Assembly (NCBI GenBank): GCA_020638335.1
Contig: JACKIT010000001.1
Coordinates: 186,001 to 250,000, forward strand
Direction: 5' to 3'
DNA: 64,000 nucleotides
Origin: Rhodospirillales bacterium
GTDB taxonomy: Bacteria > Pseudomonadota > Alphaproteobacteria > Micavibrionales > Micavibrionaceae
Notes under the pieces: generated by a model
What the model was told of the DNA's origin: nothing
Database searches by the model: none
Seen by the model: the letters and a program-made list of their open reading frames with translations, nothing else
Translations under genes and position numbers: made by a program
Part shown: positions 48,893-58,571 of the stretch, in pieces
How the letters are laid out: each line of letters begins with the position of its first letter
Numbering within the stretch: the first letter of the stretch is position 1

Positions 48893-51544
48893 TTAAGCTG
48901 CTTCGAGCTGTTTGAGCGCGGCGGTGAGTTTTTCGTGGGCGCTTTGTTTTTCAGCGACCAGTTCTTTTTGTTCTGTCACAAGCTCTTCTGGAGCGTTTTC
49001 AATAAACTTTTTATTATCAAGCTTTTGCGATAGTTTCTTAATGTCATCTTCTAGCTTATTGATGCGCTTTTTAAGACGTGTGCGTTCGGCATCGAGGTCG
49101 ATGATATCGGCGATTGGCAAGATCAGTGTGGTTTGATCAACCAGTGTTTGAATGGCGCCTTTAGGAACATCATTGACAAGCTCAATAGTTTCGAGACGCG
49201 CCATTTGCTTCATAATGTCTCCAAAAGCTTCCAGCCCGGCCTTTGTGTCCGCGCAGGCGTCCTTGACCAAAAGCTGAATTTTTGCGCCTGCAGGCACGTT
49301 CATGTCGGCACGTACAGAGCGGATTTCCGAGATCATGCGGATCAGCCAATCCATTTTCTCGCGCGCGGCCGGGGAGCCCAGCCCCTCATCATATTCGGGC
49401 CAATTCATAGAGATGATCTGCTGATCGCTGCCGATAAGCTCTTCATGCAATTCTTCGGTGATGAAAGGCATGAAGGGGTTGAGCAGGATCAGGATTTGCT
49501 CCAAAACCCAGCCGGTGGTTTGTTTTACTTCTTCAGCAGCGTCTCCGCCGCCTTGCAGGACGGGCTTGGTGAATTCCAGATACCAATCGCAAAACGTACC
49601 CCAGGTGAATTGGTAGATCGCATTGGCCGCTTCATTAAAGCGGTATGCATCTAAAGCGGTTTCAATTTCACTTTTGGATTCTATCAGGGCCGTGATGATC
49701 CATTGGTTTGGTGTGTATTCGACTTTGGCCGGCTCAAAACCTGCAGCAGCCTTACAGCCATTCATTTCGCAGTAGCGCGAGGCATTCCACAGCTTGGTGG
49801 CGAAATTACGATAGCCTTGCAGACGTTCATCGGCCAAACGGATGTCGCGGCCTTGCGCGGCCATTGCGGCAAGCGTAAAGCGCAGGGCATCGGTGCCGTA
49901 TTTCTCGCTGAGTTCGAGCGGGTCCATGACATTACCCCTGGATTTGGACATTTTCTGGCCTTTAGCATCGCGGACCAGTGCATGTACGTACACGTCCTTA
50001 AAAGGCACCTCGTCCATGAAATGCATCGCGAACATCATCATGCGCGAAACCCAGAAAGTGATGATGTCAAAGCCGGTGACGAGGACATCGCCGGGATAGT
50101 ATTTTTCCAACATGCGCTTTGCCTCTTCGCCATCATCGGGCCAACCAAGGGTAGAAAACGGCCACAGGGCGGAAGAGAACCATGTGTCGAGCACGTCTTC
50201 GTCGCGGGTGAGCTTGACATCTGTACCCGCTTGCTCCCGTGCTTCTTCTTCAGTTTCAGCGACATAAACCTTGCCATCTTCGTCATACCAAGCGGGGATT
50301 TGGTGGCCCCACCAGAGCTGGCGGGAAATGCACCAAGGGAGCTGGTTATCCATCCAAGAGAAGTACATGTTTTCGTATTGCTGGGGTATAAAACGCGTAC
50401 GGCCATCGCGCACGGCCTGAGCGGCAGGCTGCGCCAATGTTGGCGTGTCGCAAAACCATTGTTCTGTTAAAAACGGTTCGATCACTACGCCGGAGCGGTC
50501 ACCATATGGCAGAGCGTTTTTGATATCTTCGACCTCGACCAGCAGATCCAGTTCTTCAAATTCTTTTAGCACTTTTTTCCGCGCATCGTAGCGGTCGAGA
50601 CCGTGATATTCGCTCGGGATGCTTTCCAGCGGGGCAATGCAAGCATGACGGTCGAAGATATTGATCATCGGCAGATTGTGGCGCTTGCCTACTTCGAAGT
50701 CATTAAAATCGTGCGCCGGGGTGATTTTTACCGCACCTGTGCCCTTTTCAGGGTCGGAATATTCATCGGCAATGATAGGAATGAGGCGTTCTGTAATCGG
50801 CAAAATAACAGATTTGCCGATAATGTCTTTATAACGTTCATCATCCGGATGCACGGCTACGGCAGAATCGCCCAGCATGGTTTCGGGCCGGGTTGTGGCA
50901 ACGGTGATGAATTGCTCCTCTTCACCTTCAACAGGGTATTTTAGGTGCCACATATGGCCTTTTTGTTCGCGCTGTTCAACCTCCAGATCGGAAATGGCGG
51001 TTTCGAGCTTGGGGTCCCAGTTGACGAGGCGGTTGTCTTTATAGATCAGCCCTTCGTTATAAAGCTGGACAAAGGCTTTGATAACGGCTCTGGAGAGCCC
51101 CTCGTCCATGGTGAAACGCTCACGGTCCCAATCGGGCGTTGTGCCCAGAGAATGGAGTTGATCGACAATTGTACCGCCGCTTTTGCCTTTCCATTCCCAA
51201 ACCTTTTCGAGGAATTTCTTGCGGCCAAGTTCACGGCGTGATGGTGCACCCTCTTCCGCGAGTTTGCGTTCCACAACCATTTGCGTGGCGATTCCGGCGT
51301 GGTCAGTTCCGGGCTGCCAGAGAGCATCGCGGCCTTTCATGCGCTGGTAACGAATCAAAATATCCTGAAGCGTATGATTCAGCGCATGGCCGATATGCAA
51401 CGATCCTGTTACATTGGGCGGTGGCATCATGATAGTGAAGGCCCGCGCATTGCTTTCAGGGCGGCATTTAAAAACACCAGACTTTTTCCAGCGCTTATAA
51501 CGATTTTCTTCAATGGCTTTGGGATCAAATGTTTTTTCAAGCAT
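48893..51544 (-). CDS. valS: valyl-tRNA synthetase
   Basis: ValS charges tRNA-Val and edits misactivated Thr. The 883-residue protein has the class I HIGH motif in PPPNVTGSLHIGHALN at about residues 39-54, the large CP1 editing domain with TVATTRPETMLGDSAVAVHPDD, the KMSKS motif in KGQKMSKSRGNVMDP at about 523-537, the anticodon-binding helical domain and the C-terminal coiled coil typical of ValS (about 815-883). Length is normal for the short type. It follows popZ by 91 bp on the same strand. Confidence 0.98.
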   Translation of the reverse strand: MLEKTFDPKAIEENRYKRWKKSGVFKCRPESNARAFTIMMPPPNVTGSLHIGHALNHTLQDILIRYQRMKGRDALWQPGTDHAGIATQMVVERKLAEEGAPSRRELGRKKFLEKVWEWKGKSGGTIVDQLHSLGTTPDWDRERFTMDEGLSRAVIKAFVQLYNEGLIYKDNRLVNWDPKLETAISDLEVEQREQKGHMWHLKYPVEGEEEQFITVATTRPETMLGDSAVAVHPDDERYKDIIGKSVILPITERLIPIIADEYSDPEKGTGAVKITPAHDFNDFEVGKRHNLPMINIFDRHACIAPLESIPSEYHGLDRYDARKKVLKEFEELDLLVEVEDIKNALPYGDRSGVVIEPFLTEQWFCDTPTLAQPAAQAVRDGRTRFIPQQYENMYFSWMDNQLPWCISRQLWWGHQIPAWYDEDGKVYVAETEEEAREQAGTDVKLTRDEDVLDTWFSSALWPFSTLGWPDDGEEAKRMLEKYYPGDVLVTGFDIITFWVSRMMMFAMHFMDEVPFKDVYVHALVRDAKGQKMSKSRGNVMDPLELSEKYGTDALRFTLAAMAAQGRDIRLADERLQGYRNFATKLWNASRYCEMNGCKAAAGFEPAKVEYTPNQWIITALIESKSEIETALDAYRFNEAANAIYQFTWGTFCDWYLEFTKPVLQGGGDAAEEVKQTTGWVLEQILILLNPFMPFITEELHEELIGSDQQIISMNWPEYDEGLGSPAAREKMDWLIRMISEIRSVRADMNVPAGAKIQLLVKDACADTKAGLEAFGDIMKQMARLETIELVNDVPKGAIQTLVDQTTLILPIADIIDLDAERTRLKKRINKLEDDIKKLSQKLDNKKFIENAPEELVTEQKELVAEKQSAHEKLTAALKQLEAA

Positions 51545-51635
51545 GGCTTATCCTTTGGGCGACCTTGTCTAGCGCACAGATCATAAGGATTTTGCTTGCG
51601 AAAGCAAGGTTTTAAGTGGCCAAAAAGATGAGGGA

Positions 51636-52175
51636 TTACTCTTCGAGGGCCCGCTTGGCGACGCGTTCGAGTTCTTCCTGAACAAGGCGTTCAATAATTG
51701 GAGGGAGGTTTTTATCCAGCCAGTCTTTGAGCAAAGGCCGCAGCTCTGAGCGAACGATTTCTTCGACAGTGATTCCGCCATGCTCTATAGCTGTTTTTTT
51801 CGCAAGTTCCGAGAAGGCGTCAAAGGCGGCATCTTCGGCTGCGCTGGTCAATAGTGTGTCTTCGTCGTCTTCTCGTGAGACAGGCTCAGGCGGAGCGACG
51901 CTGTCTTGCATTTCTACCTCGATTGGTTCCGGCTCAGGTTCAAATTCCTCGCTCTCCTCTTCCGGTTCCGGTTCCGGCTCAGCTACGGCTTCCGAATCAT
52001 CGTCAATCCTGTCTGTTAATTCAATAACTTCCTCTTCCGGCTCCGGTTCTGGAGCAGGTTCATCCGCAACAACTTCTTCGGCGGCGGCTTCTTCATCGTC
52101 ATCAGAAATGATCTGGCGTATAGATGTCAGGATTTCTTCGATGGACGGTTCTTCTTCGGTTTCTTGTTCGGACAT
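51636..52175 (-). CDS. popZ: pole-organizing protein PopZ (DUF2497)
   Basis: PopZ forms a polar matrix that anchors the chromosome origin and recruits cell-cycle kinases in alphaproteobacteria. The 179-residue protein has the three known parts: an N-terminal binding helix EPSIEEILTSIRQIISDDDE (about 8-27), a long Pro/Glu-rich acidic linker (about 30-105), and the C-terminal oligomerisation helices VEEIVRSELRPLLKDWLDKNLPPIIERLVQEELERVAKRA (about 135-177, quoted in part by these words). The position immediately upstream of valS is the same as in Caulobacter. It supports, with CcrM, a Caulobacter-like polarity programme. Confidence 0.93.
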   Translation of the reverse strand: MSEQETEEEPSIEEILTSIRQIISDDDEEAAAEEVVADEPAPEPEPEEEVIELTDRIDDDSEAVAEPEPEPEEESEEFEPEPEPIEVEMQDSVAPPEPVSREDDEDTLLTSAAEDAAFDAFSELAKKTAIEHGGITVEEIVRSELRPLLKDWLDKNLPPIIERLVQEELERVAKRALEE

Positions 52176-52305
52176 GTAAATTGAATATATATCAGCGTGT
52201 TATTTCATTTCAGTTTCTATCATACTACACAGCTTGTCAAAGAGGGAGAGCAGAGTTTCTCTCAGCCTATCCACATCTGAGTTTTATTTACTACGCAGAG
52301 ATTGA

Positions 52306-52971
52306 TTAAAAACAGAAGGTCTCTTTTGGCTCAAAGCCTTGCAAATAGGGGGTTGCCGCATCGAAAAGAGGATAGGATGAATATTGCCCCTCTCCGCCCA
52401 GTTTTTTAAATAATGTTACTTGCCCGGTGGTTTTTTCTGCGGTCTTTATAACACATATCAGTTGTCCGCCTTCATTTAATTGATTCAGTATCTGCTCTGG
52501 AACGCTTGATACAGCGCCTTTAATAATGATCGAATCGTATGGGCCATGTTCCGGGTTGCCTTTTGCCAGCGGCCCTTCGAAAACCGCTATATTGCATAAG
52601 CCTAAAGAATCCCAAAGCTTTTGGGCTTTGGCGATGCATTCAGACTCACTTTCCGTAACAACGACCGTGGAGACAAGTGGCGAGAGAATCGCTGCACCAT
52701 AGCCGGTCCCGCCGCCAATCTCCAATACGACATCATCGGCTTTGGGCTCCAACGCCTGAATCATTTTAGCGTGCACAGACGGCTCTAAAATAAAACGCCC
52801 TCGCCCTAATGGAATATCCTCATCATTACAGGCCAGATCTTTATATTTTTCGGGAACAAACAATTCTCGCGGGGTATTTTCAAAAGCCTCAAGGATTTTC
52901 GGGGTAATCACACCGTTGGTGCTGATTTGCCCATTGACCATATTTTTTCGTACTTGTTGAAAATCCGCCAT
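52306..52971 (-). CDS. pcm: protein-L-isoaspartate O-methyltransferase-like protein
   Basis: The 221-residue protein has an AdoMet-dependent Rossmann fold of the PIMT type: RKNMVNGQISTNGVITPKILEAFENTPRELF at the N-terminus, motif I VLEIGGGTGYGAAILS and SIIIKGAVSSVPEQILNQL. PIMT repairs isoaspartyl residues in ageing proteins. Alphaproteobacteria carry a divergent pcm near popZ and usually tolC; here tolC is missing from between them. Whether it repairs isoaspartate or has another substrate cannot be told. It starts 332 bp upstream of the popZ stop region, on the same strand. Confidence 0.88.
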   Translation of the reverse strand: MADFQQVRKNMVNGQISTNGVITPKILEAFENTPRELFVPEKYKDLACNDEDIPLGRGRFILEPSVHAKMIQALEPKADDVVLEIGGGTGYGAAILSPLVSTVVVTESESECIAKAQKLWDSLGLCNIAVFEGPLAKGNPEHGPYDSIIIKGAVSSVPEQILNQLNEGGQLICVIKTAEKTTGQVTLFKKLGGEGQYSSYPLFDAATPYLQGFEPKETFCF

Positions 52972-53175
52972 GATTTATGCGCTCTTGATGTTGTGAAACA
53001 CTATAATTAGATTCTGTTTATCGCAGTTGCCGTGATCATTCCAGCCGTTTTTGAATAATGCCTCTGATTCGTCACATAAAATACGGCACGCAAGACTTTG
53101 ATAATTGACTTACATGGGGGTTTTACACTAGACATCATAACAGTTTGCATTTATCTGTGTCTGTTTGTTATTGTT

Positions 53176-53249
53176 GGCGCGGTGGCAGAGTGGCTATGCA
53201 GCGGATTGCAAATCCGTGTACACCGGTTCGACTCCGGTCCGTGCCTCCA
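53176..53249 (+). tRNA. tRNA-Cys (GCA)
   Basis: The acceptor GGCGCGG (53176-53182) pairs with CCGTGCC (53239-53245), and T and encoded CCA follow. The anticodon loop centre reads TTGCAAA, giving anticodon GCA. The T-arm has GGTTCGACTCC. The next gene starts 27 bp later. Confidence 0.95.
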
Positions 53250-53276
53250 CGCCCCTAATGAAGGAGACGTTAAACC

Positions 53277-54386
53277 ATGATAAAGCACACAATTCTTTTT
53301 ATTTTTGCTCTTTTCTTCCTCAATATATCCGTCCTTTATGCGGATGAATCCCTTGCGTTTACAAAAATTTCACCGCAAGGAGATAAGGCGCTTAACGGCA
53401 TATTCGATCTTTCTGTAGAATATGGCGCAGACGGTGTGGGTTGGATGGCTTATTCCCGGGTTTCTGTACCAGAATTTGTTTCAACACATCTTGCCAAAAG
53501 CATGGATAATGGTGCGTCCTGGACATATGTTTCCACAATAAACAAATCCAGTGCCGAAGATGTGCGCGTTAAGGGCAAAAGCTTTAAGGGCGTTTGGCGT
53601 TATGAGACGCCGAGTCTTGTTTACGATCCAAGAGATATTCCAGCGAGACGATGGAAGTTGTTTTCGCAAAGATATTATGTTCTGCCTCCGTTTAAAAAAG
53701 ACGACGGCTTGATGAGAGAGGGCTGGATTGAGTATAAGAGCGCTCCCAGTCCGGAAGGGCCATGGTCAAAACCAGAATGCTTATTTGGGCAGAAAAAACA
53801 TAATTGCAGAGTTCAGCCCAATTCGTTGCACCCCTCCTTGTCCGGCAACCTGTTCTATAATGAGGTCGGCGCCTTTTTTTATAACGGTGTCTTGTATATG
53901 AGCCTAGATGCGAACACGGCCCCTTCGGGAGTTGGCGATTGGGAAAAACGCAAGACCGTGCTGTTTTCATCAAACGATCATGGAAAAAGCTGGCGCTATA
54001 ATGGCGTTCTTACAGATTATAATGATGCTTCCGGATTTGGATATTTCGCCCTTACCGGGACGAGCCTTATTGAATATAATGGGAACCCTTATCTTCTGAT
54101 CACACCTTCGGGAAAGAAGGGGCTGCTTGTTAAAAACAGAGCCCATGATGGGTGCTATTTAGTTGCGTTTGAAGACATAAGCCGTGCAAAACTTAAGCGT
54201 GATTCCACAGGCAGACTTGCTATAATCAAAGAGCTCTCTCCAGAGTATAATTCCGGCGGGCTTTGTGATTATCATCAGAACAACAGCAAAGGCGGTGTTT
54301 TATTTTCTCAGATCGACATGAAAAAGATGCCTGAAATTTTTGGTATTTACAGTACACACTGGATGCCCCGCTGGACGCAGCAATGA
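53277..54386 (+). CDS. secreted Asp-box (sialidase-like) beta-propeller protein
   Basis: The 369-residue protein has a signal peptide (MIKHTILFIFALFFLNISVLYA, cleaved before DES). Two Asp-box motifs (SxDxGxxW) are present: SMDNGASW at residues 75-82 and SSNDHGKSW at 231-239. These mark blades of sialidase-type and related glycan-active propellers. The blade period and phrases such as WKLFSQRYYVLPP and FFYNGVLYMSLD also resemble GH43/GH32-type enzymes, so the substrate is open. The canonical sialidase Arg triad was not identified. A ribosome-binding site AAGGAG lies 11 bp upstream. It sits alone between tRNA-Cys and tRNA-Asn, a typical site for acquired genes. Confidence 0.75.
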   Translation: MIKHTILFIFALFFLNISVLYADESLAFTKISPQGDKALNGIFDLSVEYGADGVGWMAYSRVSVPEFVSTHLAKSMDNGASWTYVSTINKSSAEDVRVKGKSFKGVWRYETPSLVYDPRDIPARRWKLFSQRYYVLPPFKKDDGLMREGWIEYKSAPSPEGPWSKPECLFGQKKHNCRVQPNSLHPSLSGNLFYNEVGAFFYNGVLYMSLDANTAPSGVGDWEKRKTVLFSSNDHGKSWRYNGVLTDYNDASGFGYFALTGTSLIEYNGNPYLLITPSGKKGLLVKNRAHDGCYLVAFEDISRAKLKRDSTGRLAIIKELSPEYNSGGLCDYHQNNSKGGVLFSQIDMKKMPEIFGIYSTHWMPRWTQQ

Positions 54387-54438
54387 GGATTAGCACTAAG
54401 TATTCTTTGTTTATCAAGGGAAAATCGCCCCATTGTTG

Positions 54439-54467
54439 TTGACAAATCTTTCTTGTATAGGCATAAG
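54439..54467 (+). promoter_or_regulatory. promoter of tRNA-Asn
   Basis: TTGACA at 54439-54444 and CATAAG at 54462-54467 are 17 bp apart, placing the start near 54474, about 6 bp before the tRNA. Confidence 0.65.
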
Positions 54468-54479
54468 ATTTTCTCGTGT

Positions 54480-54554
<75 letters not shown>

Positions 54555-54583
54555 TTACTTCTCAATAAAATCAATAATTTATC

Positions 54584-57325
54584 TTAGAAGCTGGCGGGCA
54601 CCACGTTGGTATAGAAGTCTAGGTTGCTGATTAGGGTTGCGCCGGAAATCGCATTGCTGTTTACTCCAGCGCGGATTAAGTTGTTCACCAGACCATAGCC
54701 GGCTCCGTTCGTTCCTGCCCATTCTCCGCCCTGCATGTTACCAGCGATACTTTGTGTAATGACGCGAATACCGTCGATATACAAGCCGATTTCCGATGGA
54801 GCATCCGGGTCTGCGACAAATACGAAATGGTGTAACCCCTGCGCAATCGAGGCGATCGGATATGTGCCGAATATGGAGTCGGGGCCTGTTGCCGTTGAGG
54901 CCCCATCACCGGCGGCAAATACGAGGTTCCCCCCGCCAAAACTTGCCGCAATCCCTTGTCCAGTGGCGCCAGATTCGAAGATCACACCATCGGGTGCGCC
55001 GCCAATATCGATAATCGTCTCCCATGTTCCCGGGTCCTGTGCATTTTCATGGCTTCCTGATGTACCTCCAGGTGCCATAGACACTGTTGCTGCGGGGAAA
55101 CCAGCTGTTGGATCAACTACAGTTGTGAAGTTCAAATCGCCGGAGTTCATAGCAACGGTTGCGTTACCGGATAAGTCTTCAAAAACGCCCGCCACAAATG
55201 TGACTTCATAATCGCTGAAATAATCGAGAAGTTGGGCGGATAAATCTATGGTGACCGTGTCATTCACAATAGAAACGCGTGCGTCACCCACAGGAATAAC
55301 GAAATCGTTGCTGGCATCGGTGAGATCGGTAAAGACGATATTGCCCACCCCAGCCTGCACATCCTGATCAAAGGTGAAGCTTACATCAATGCCGATGGCA
55401 AGTCCTGAAGCACCGTCAAGTGGCGTTGAAGCCAAGAGCGCAGCAGGCACAACACCCGCCGCCGCGGGATCTATACGTTCTTGCACGCGAATTTTATTAT
55501 CCCGGCGCACTTTACTGAAAATATATTCAGAAGGTGACTTTTGGCGGAATTGTTCTTGCCAGTCATACAAGTAATCCGAAGGCGCACCAAAGGTATAATT
55601 ATAGTGCAACCCAATGCCGTATTGCGTATCACGCCCACTTTCATCATTCACAAGGCCCTCGATGGTAAAGGCTGGAACGGGGCTATACTCCAGGCGCACT
55701 TCGGTACCATCAATATCATCGGCTCCATCTAAACCCTGCCAGCGGTAACCGCGCCCGAACACCTCCAATGCAGGAAGAAATGGCATACGTCCGTTAAGCT
55801 CAACATCAAATCCGTCCATCGCGCGCTCTTGTAAGAAGCCGGTGGTGTTTTTCCAATCGCTCAAGCCTTTGTAATAGTTTGCTGCCGCGCCCCACAGGCT
55901 GGTCTGCAGATCAAGACCAAAGCCACCGCGCAGGTGGTTATAGGGGCGTTCATAATCGAGAAAGAAGTTGCTACCAACAACATAATCTTCACTTTCGGGC
56001 ATATAGCGATAGCCCAAACCACCGGTAAAACCGTGGCGCCCGCCTTGATGAGAATAGGCCGCCTGCGCAAAAAGATTATGACGCTTTCCAGCAGAACTAT
56101 AGAGCGGCTGTAGCGTCAAGAGACTATATTCAGGCTTGGAGCTCTCACGAATTTTGTAGCTGACCTCCAAGTTCCGTAAAAATGCGTATTCAGAATTTTT
56201 TGTCGCTGCCAGCCCGGTGTCTATGAACGCTTTGGCAACCTCTTCATCAAGATCGCTTAAGATTTCACTGCGAATCGTGATCGATTTAAATTTTCCGCCT
56301 CGCGTTACATCATGGACAAAGCGTTTTCCAACAGATTTCATGGAAGCTTTGGCGGCATGGCCAAAGGCCGCAACAAAATAGTCCCGCAGGCCATCATAAG
56401 TGCGCCCCTCAAAATCACGCTTACCGAAACTCTCGCGCATGAAGCTTTCAAAGGCATGATCTGCCGCCGAATTGATTGCGGCTTGTGTAAGAGCAACAGC
56501 ATTGTCGGTAGACAAGTCGGCTTTTCCGCCATTAATTTTGGCCTGATAGATCGCATCTTCATAACGATTGCGAACCATTTCAAAAGCCGCCTTCATTGCA
56601 GCCTGCGCGACTGTGTCATCTTCCGGACCAGGTTTCAAATCTTCAAATAAAAAGCGTTTTGTCTTTTCTTGATCGTAAGAAGATGACCTTTCCAATGCAT
56701 CATATACACCCGCAGCAGGTTCGAGTTGATCGAAATAGAGGTCATGCGCTTTTGCTGTGAGGACATACTGCTCTTGAGCAGCGGTCTCTATATGATCTTG
56801 AACAGAGTTCATGCTCAGATTAAAGGCAATCTGTGTGCAGAAATAATTATGCCTTTGCAGTGATAAACAGTTGTCATTCATGAGGTCTTGCATGGTTTTT
56901 TCGGATAAATCCGTGCGATTCGGCATGGCGATCATGCTAATGCTGGATTTTGCTGTGTTCCCTTGGTTTGAAACCGCAAAAGCGCGGAACAAATTCAAAG
57001 TGGGAATGGCTTCAAGGTAGTGTTCCCAGCGTTTTAGAGCTTCAGACTCGGATTCGTAATCGGCGAGATAAAGTGCATAAAGCCCCTGCCCCAGACCCGC
57101 GCCAGGTTTAAGAGACAATAGTTGCAGATCGGGCATGGGGGAGAATTGACTAACGGATTCCGCTTTGTATTCCTGAAAAGGCCCCATGGACACCACCGGC
57201 TTATCATAGGCAAGAAGATCTCGGGCGCTTTTGTTTTTGTCTTTCCACATGAAAGCGCTCCATGCAACACCAAGGCCACAAAGAGTTAGGGCACATATGA
57301 CAATGAACCCGACAGCTCTCTTCAT
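54584..57325 (-). CDS. inverse autotransporter with Ig-like and LamG-like passenger
   Basis: The 913-residue protein is an intimin/invasin-type (type Ve) secretion candidate. It has an N-terminal membrane or signal segment (about 3-26), a periplasmic helical part with a SPOR-like stretch (GLYALYLADYESESEALKRWEHYL, about 81-105), and a 12-strand-type beta-barrel at about 380-590 (FTGGLGYRYMPESEDYVVGSNFFLDYE). The plug helix phrase VRRDNKIRVQERI follows at about 606-618. The passenger is an SbsA-like Ig domain (629-737) and a LamG/concanavalin-like lectin domain (743-913, with HHFVFVADPDAPSEIGLYIDGIRV). The 350-residue helical region before the barrel is unusual. Start is ATG at 57325; a TTG at 57340 is also open. 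Confidence 0.8.
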   Translation of the reverse strand: MKRAVGFIVICALTLCGLGVAWSAFMWKDKNKSARDLLAYDKPVVSMGPFQEYKAESVSQFSPMPDLQLLSLKPGAGLGQGLYALYLADYESESEALKRWEHYLEAIPTLNLFRAFAVSNQGNTAKSSISMIAMPNRTDLSEKTMQDLMNDNCLSLQRHNYFCTQIAFNLSMNSVQDHIETAAQEQYVLTAKAHDLYFDQLEPAAGVYDALERSSSYDQEKTKRFLFEDLKPGPEDDTVAQAAMKAAFEMVRNRYEDAIYQAKINGGKADLSTDNAVALTQAAINSAADHAFESFMRESFGKRDFEGRTYDGLRDYFVAAFGHAAKASMKSVGKRFVHDVTRGGKFKSITIRSEILSDLDEEVAKAFIDTGLAATKNSEYAFLRNLEVSYKIRESSKPEYSLLTLQPLYSSAGKRHNLFAQAAYSHQGGRHGFTGGLGYRYMPESEDYVVGSNFFLDYERPYNHLRGGFGLDLQTSLWGAAANYYKGLSDWKNTTGFLQERAMDGFDVELNGRMPFLPALEVFGRGYRWQGLDGADDIDGTEVRLEYSPVPAFTIEGLVNDESGRDTQYGIGLHYNYTFGAPSDYLYDWQEQFRQKSPSEYIFSKVRRDNKIRVQERIDPAAAGVVPAALLASTPLDGASGLAIGIDVSFTFDQDVQAGVGNIVFTDLTDASNDFVIPVGDARVSIVNDTVTIDLSAQLLDYFSDYEVTFVAGVFEDLSGNATVAMNSGDLNFTTVVDPTAGFPAATVSMAPGGTSGSHENAQDPGTWETIIDIGGAPDGVIFESGATGQGIAASFGGGNLVFAAGDGASTATGPDSIFGTYPIASIAQGLHHFVFVADPDAPSEIGLYIDGIRVITQSIAGNMQGGEWAGTNGAGYGLVNNLIRAGVNSNAISGATLISNLDFYTNVVPASF

Positions 57326-57464
57326 TGAAGACACAATCAAAACGGGTTTTCCATAGAGTTAAGTCTGCCAGCGAATGCCCACAGTAAGATGTTGTTATTG
57401 TACCACAATCAACAGTGGCTTCGTAGTCCATTGAGCCACGATTTTCTGTATTATTTTACAGAAT

Positions 57465-58571
57465 CTAATTTGAATTAAGTTGGTGTTTGCAAATATTTTT
57501 TATATCTTCCCATTGCTCACGGCTTAGTGCGCTCTTTCCTGCAAAATTGGCAGCACTTATGTTGAGCGCTTCCAAGGCGTTAACACGCTTTTTTGAATAA
57601 GGGTGTGTTCTTGCAAAACCAAGAATTTTCTCGACCCCGTTTTCCGTTTCCTCAGAGTGAGATCGTTTTTCAAAAAAGGTTTGGATACCTTCGGGTGGAA
57701 GACCGGCATCAACTAATAATCGATACCCCAAAGCATCAGCCTCCAATTCATCTTCGCGGCTATATTTCATACGCTGCAAAAAGTCGCCCATCTGAATAGC
57801 GCCTTGCGAAATGTCTGTCCCGCCAAACATCAGAGGCAAAAGCAATGAAATACCAGTGTCCCTGACAATGGACTTTTCAATATGCCGAAGCTTCGTATGT
57901 GCAATTTCATGCGCCAAAACGCCGCTCAATTCTGCCGCCGTATCAATTTCCTCAACCAATCCCTGAAAAACGATGATATGACCGCCAGGTAAAACCATAG
58001 CGTTAGATATTTTACGGCCCTTTAATACGCGCAGAGAATATGAAGGAAGTTCGGCGACTTCCACCAAAGGACGGATAAGGGTTTCCATCGCATGCGTACC
58101 CTCTGGTGCATTACACTCCGGCCATTTGCTAAATTGTTTTACAGCATCTTGCTCCAGTTTTTCCATGTAAGATTGAGGCAATAAGAAAACGGCCCATTCT
58201 ATAAGAATTGGAGAAAACATCACAAACGCAGTGATCGCCAACGCGGTTATCGCGCCCAAAAAGAATACAGACGACCAGCTGCCATGCCGCGCAAAGTCCG
58301 GGATGATTTTATAAGGCTTAAAATACCTTGTAACAATACGCCAATCCTGTTTGTCTGAAAGGACCAACCGCGCGTGTGCATCACAAGCACGACAAACGAG
58401 AACGCCATCCAGAGGCGGCAACGGCTCTTGCAAAACAGAGATTTGCTTTAAAGGCCAAAGCGTCTCTTTTCCATCTGAAAAGCGAATAAACAAATGCGCG
58501 TCGTCAACATCTATTTCGACATCAAAGCCTGTACTTTGCCTACCGTCAAAATAGCGCCCGCGTACACTCAT
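57465..58571 (-). CDS. M48-family membrane metallopeptidase
   Basis: The 368-residue protein has an N-terminal soluble domain (about 1-90), a membrane segment at about 102-133, and an M48 peptidase domain with the zinc site HEIAH at residues 221-225 and the downstream ligand region EDELEADALG at about 273-282. This is the Oma1/HtpX-like zinc protease type, acting at the membrane on misfolded or surplus proteins. It overlaps the upstream DUF898 gene by 4 bp. DUF898 (YjgN-like) and M48 genes are often paired. The exact substrate is unknown. Confidence 0.88.
   Translation of the reverse strand: MSVRGRYFDGRQSTGFDVEIDVDDAHLFIRFSDGKETLWPLKQISVLQEPLPPLDGVLVCRACDAHARLVLSDKQDWRIVTRYFKPYKIIPDFARHGSWSSVFFLGAITALAITAFVMFSPILIEWAVFLLPQSYMEKLEQDAVKQFSKWPECNAPEGTHAMETLIRPLVEVAELPSYSLRVLKGRKISNAMVLPGGHIIVFQGLVEEIDTAAELSGVLAHEIAHTKLRHIEKSIVRDTGISLLLPLMFGGTDISQGAIQMGDFLQRMKYSREDELEADALGYRLLVDAGLPPEGIQTFFEKRSHSEETENGVEKILGFARTHPYSKKRVNALEALNISAANFAGKSALSREQWEDIKNICKHQLNSN

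Noticed and set aside
51727..52179. A Ser-rich 150-codon plus-strand frame
   Set aside because: It is the complement of the acidic linker of popZ.
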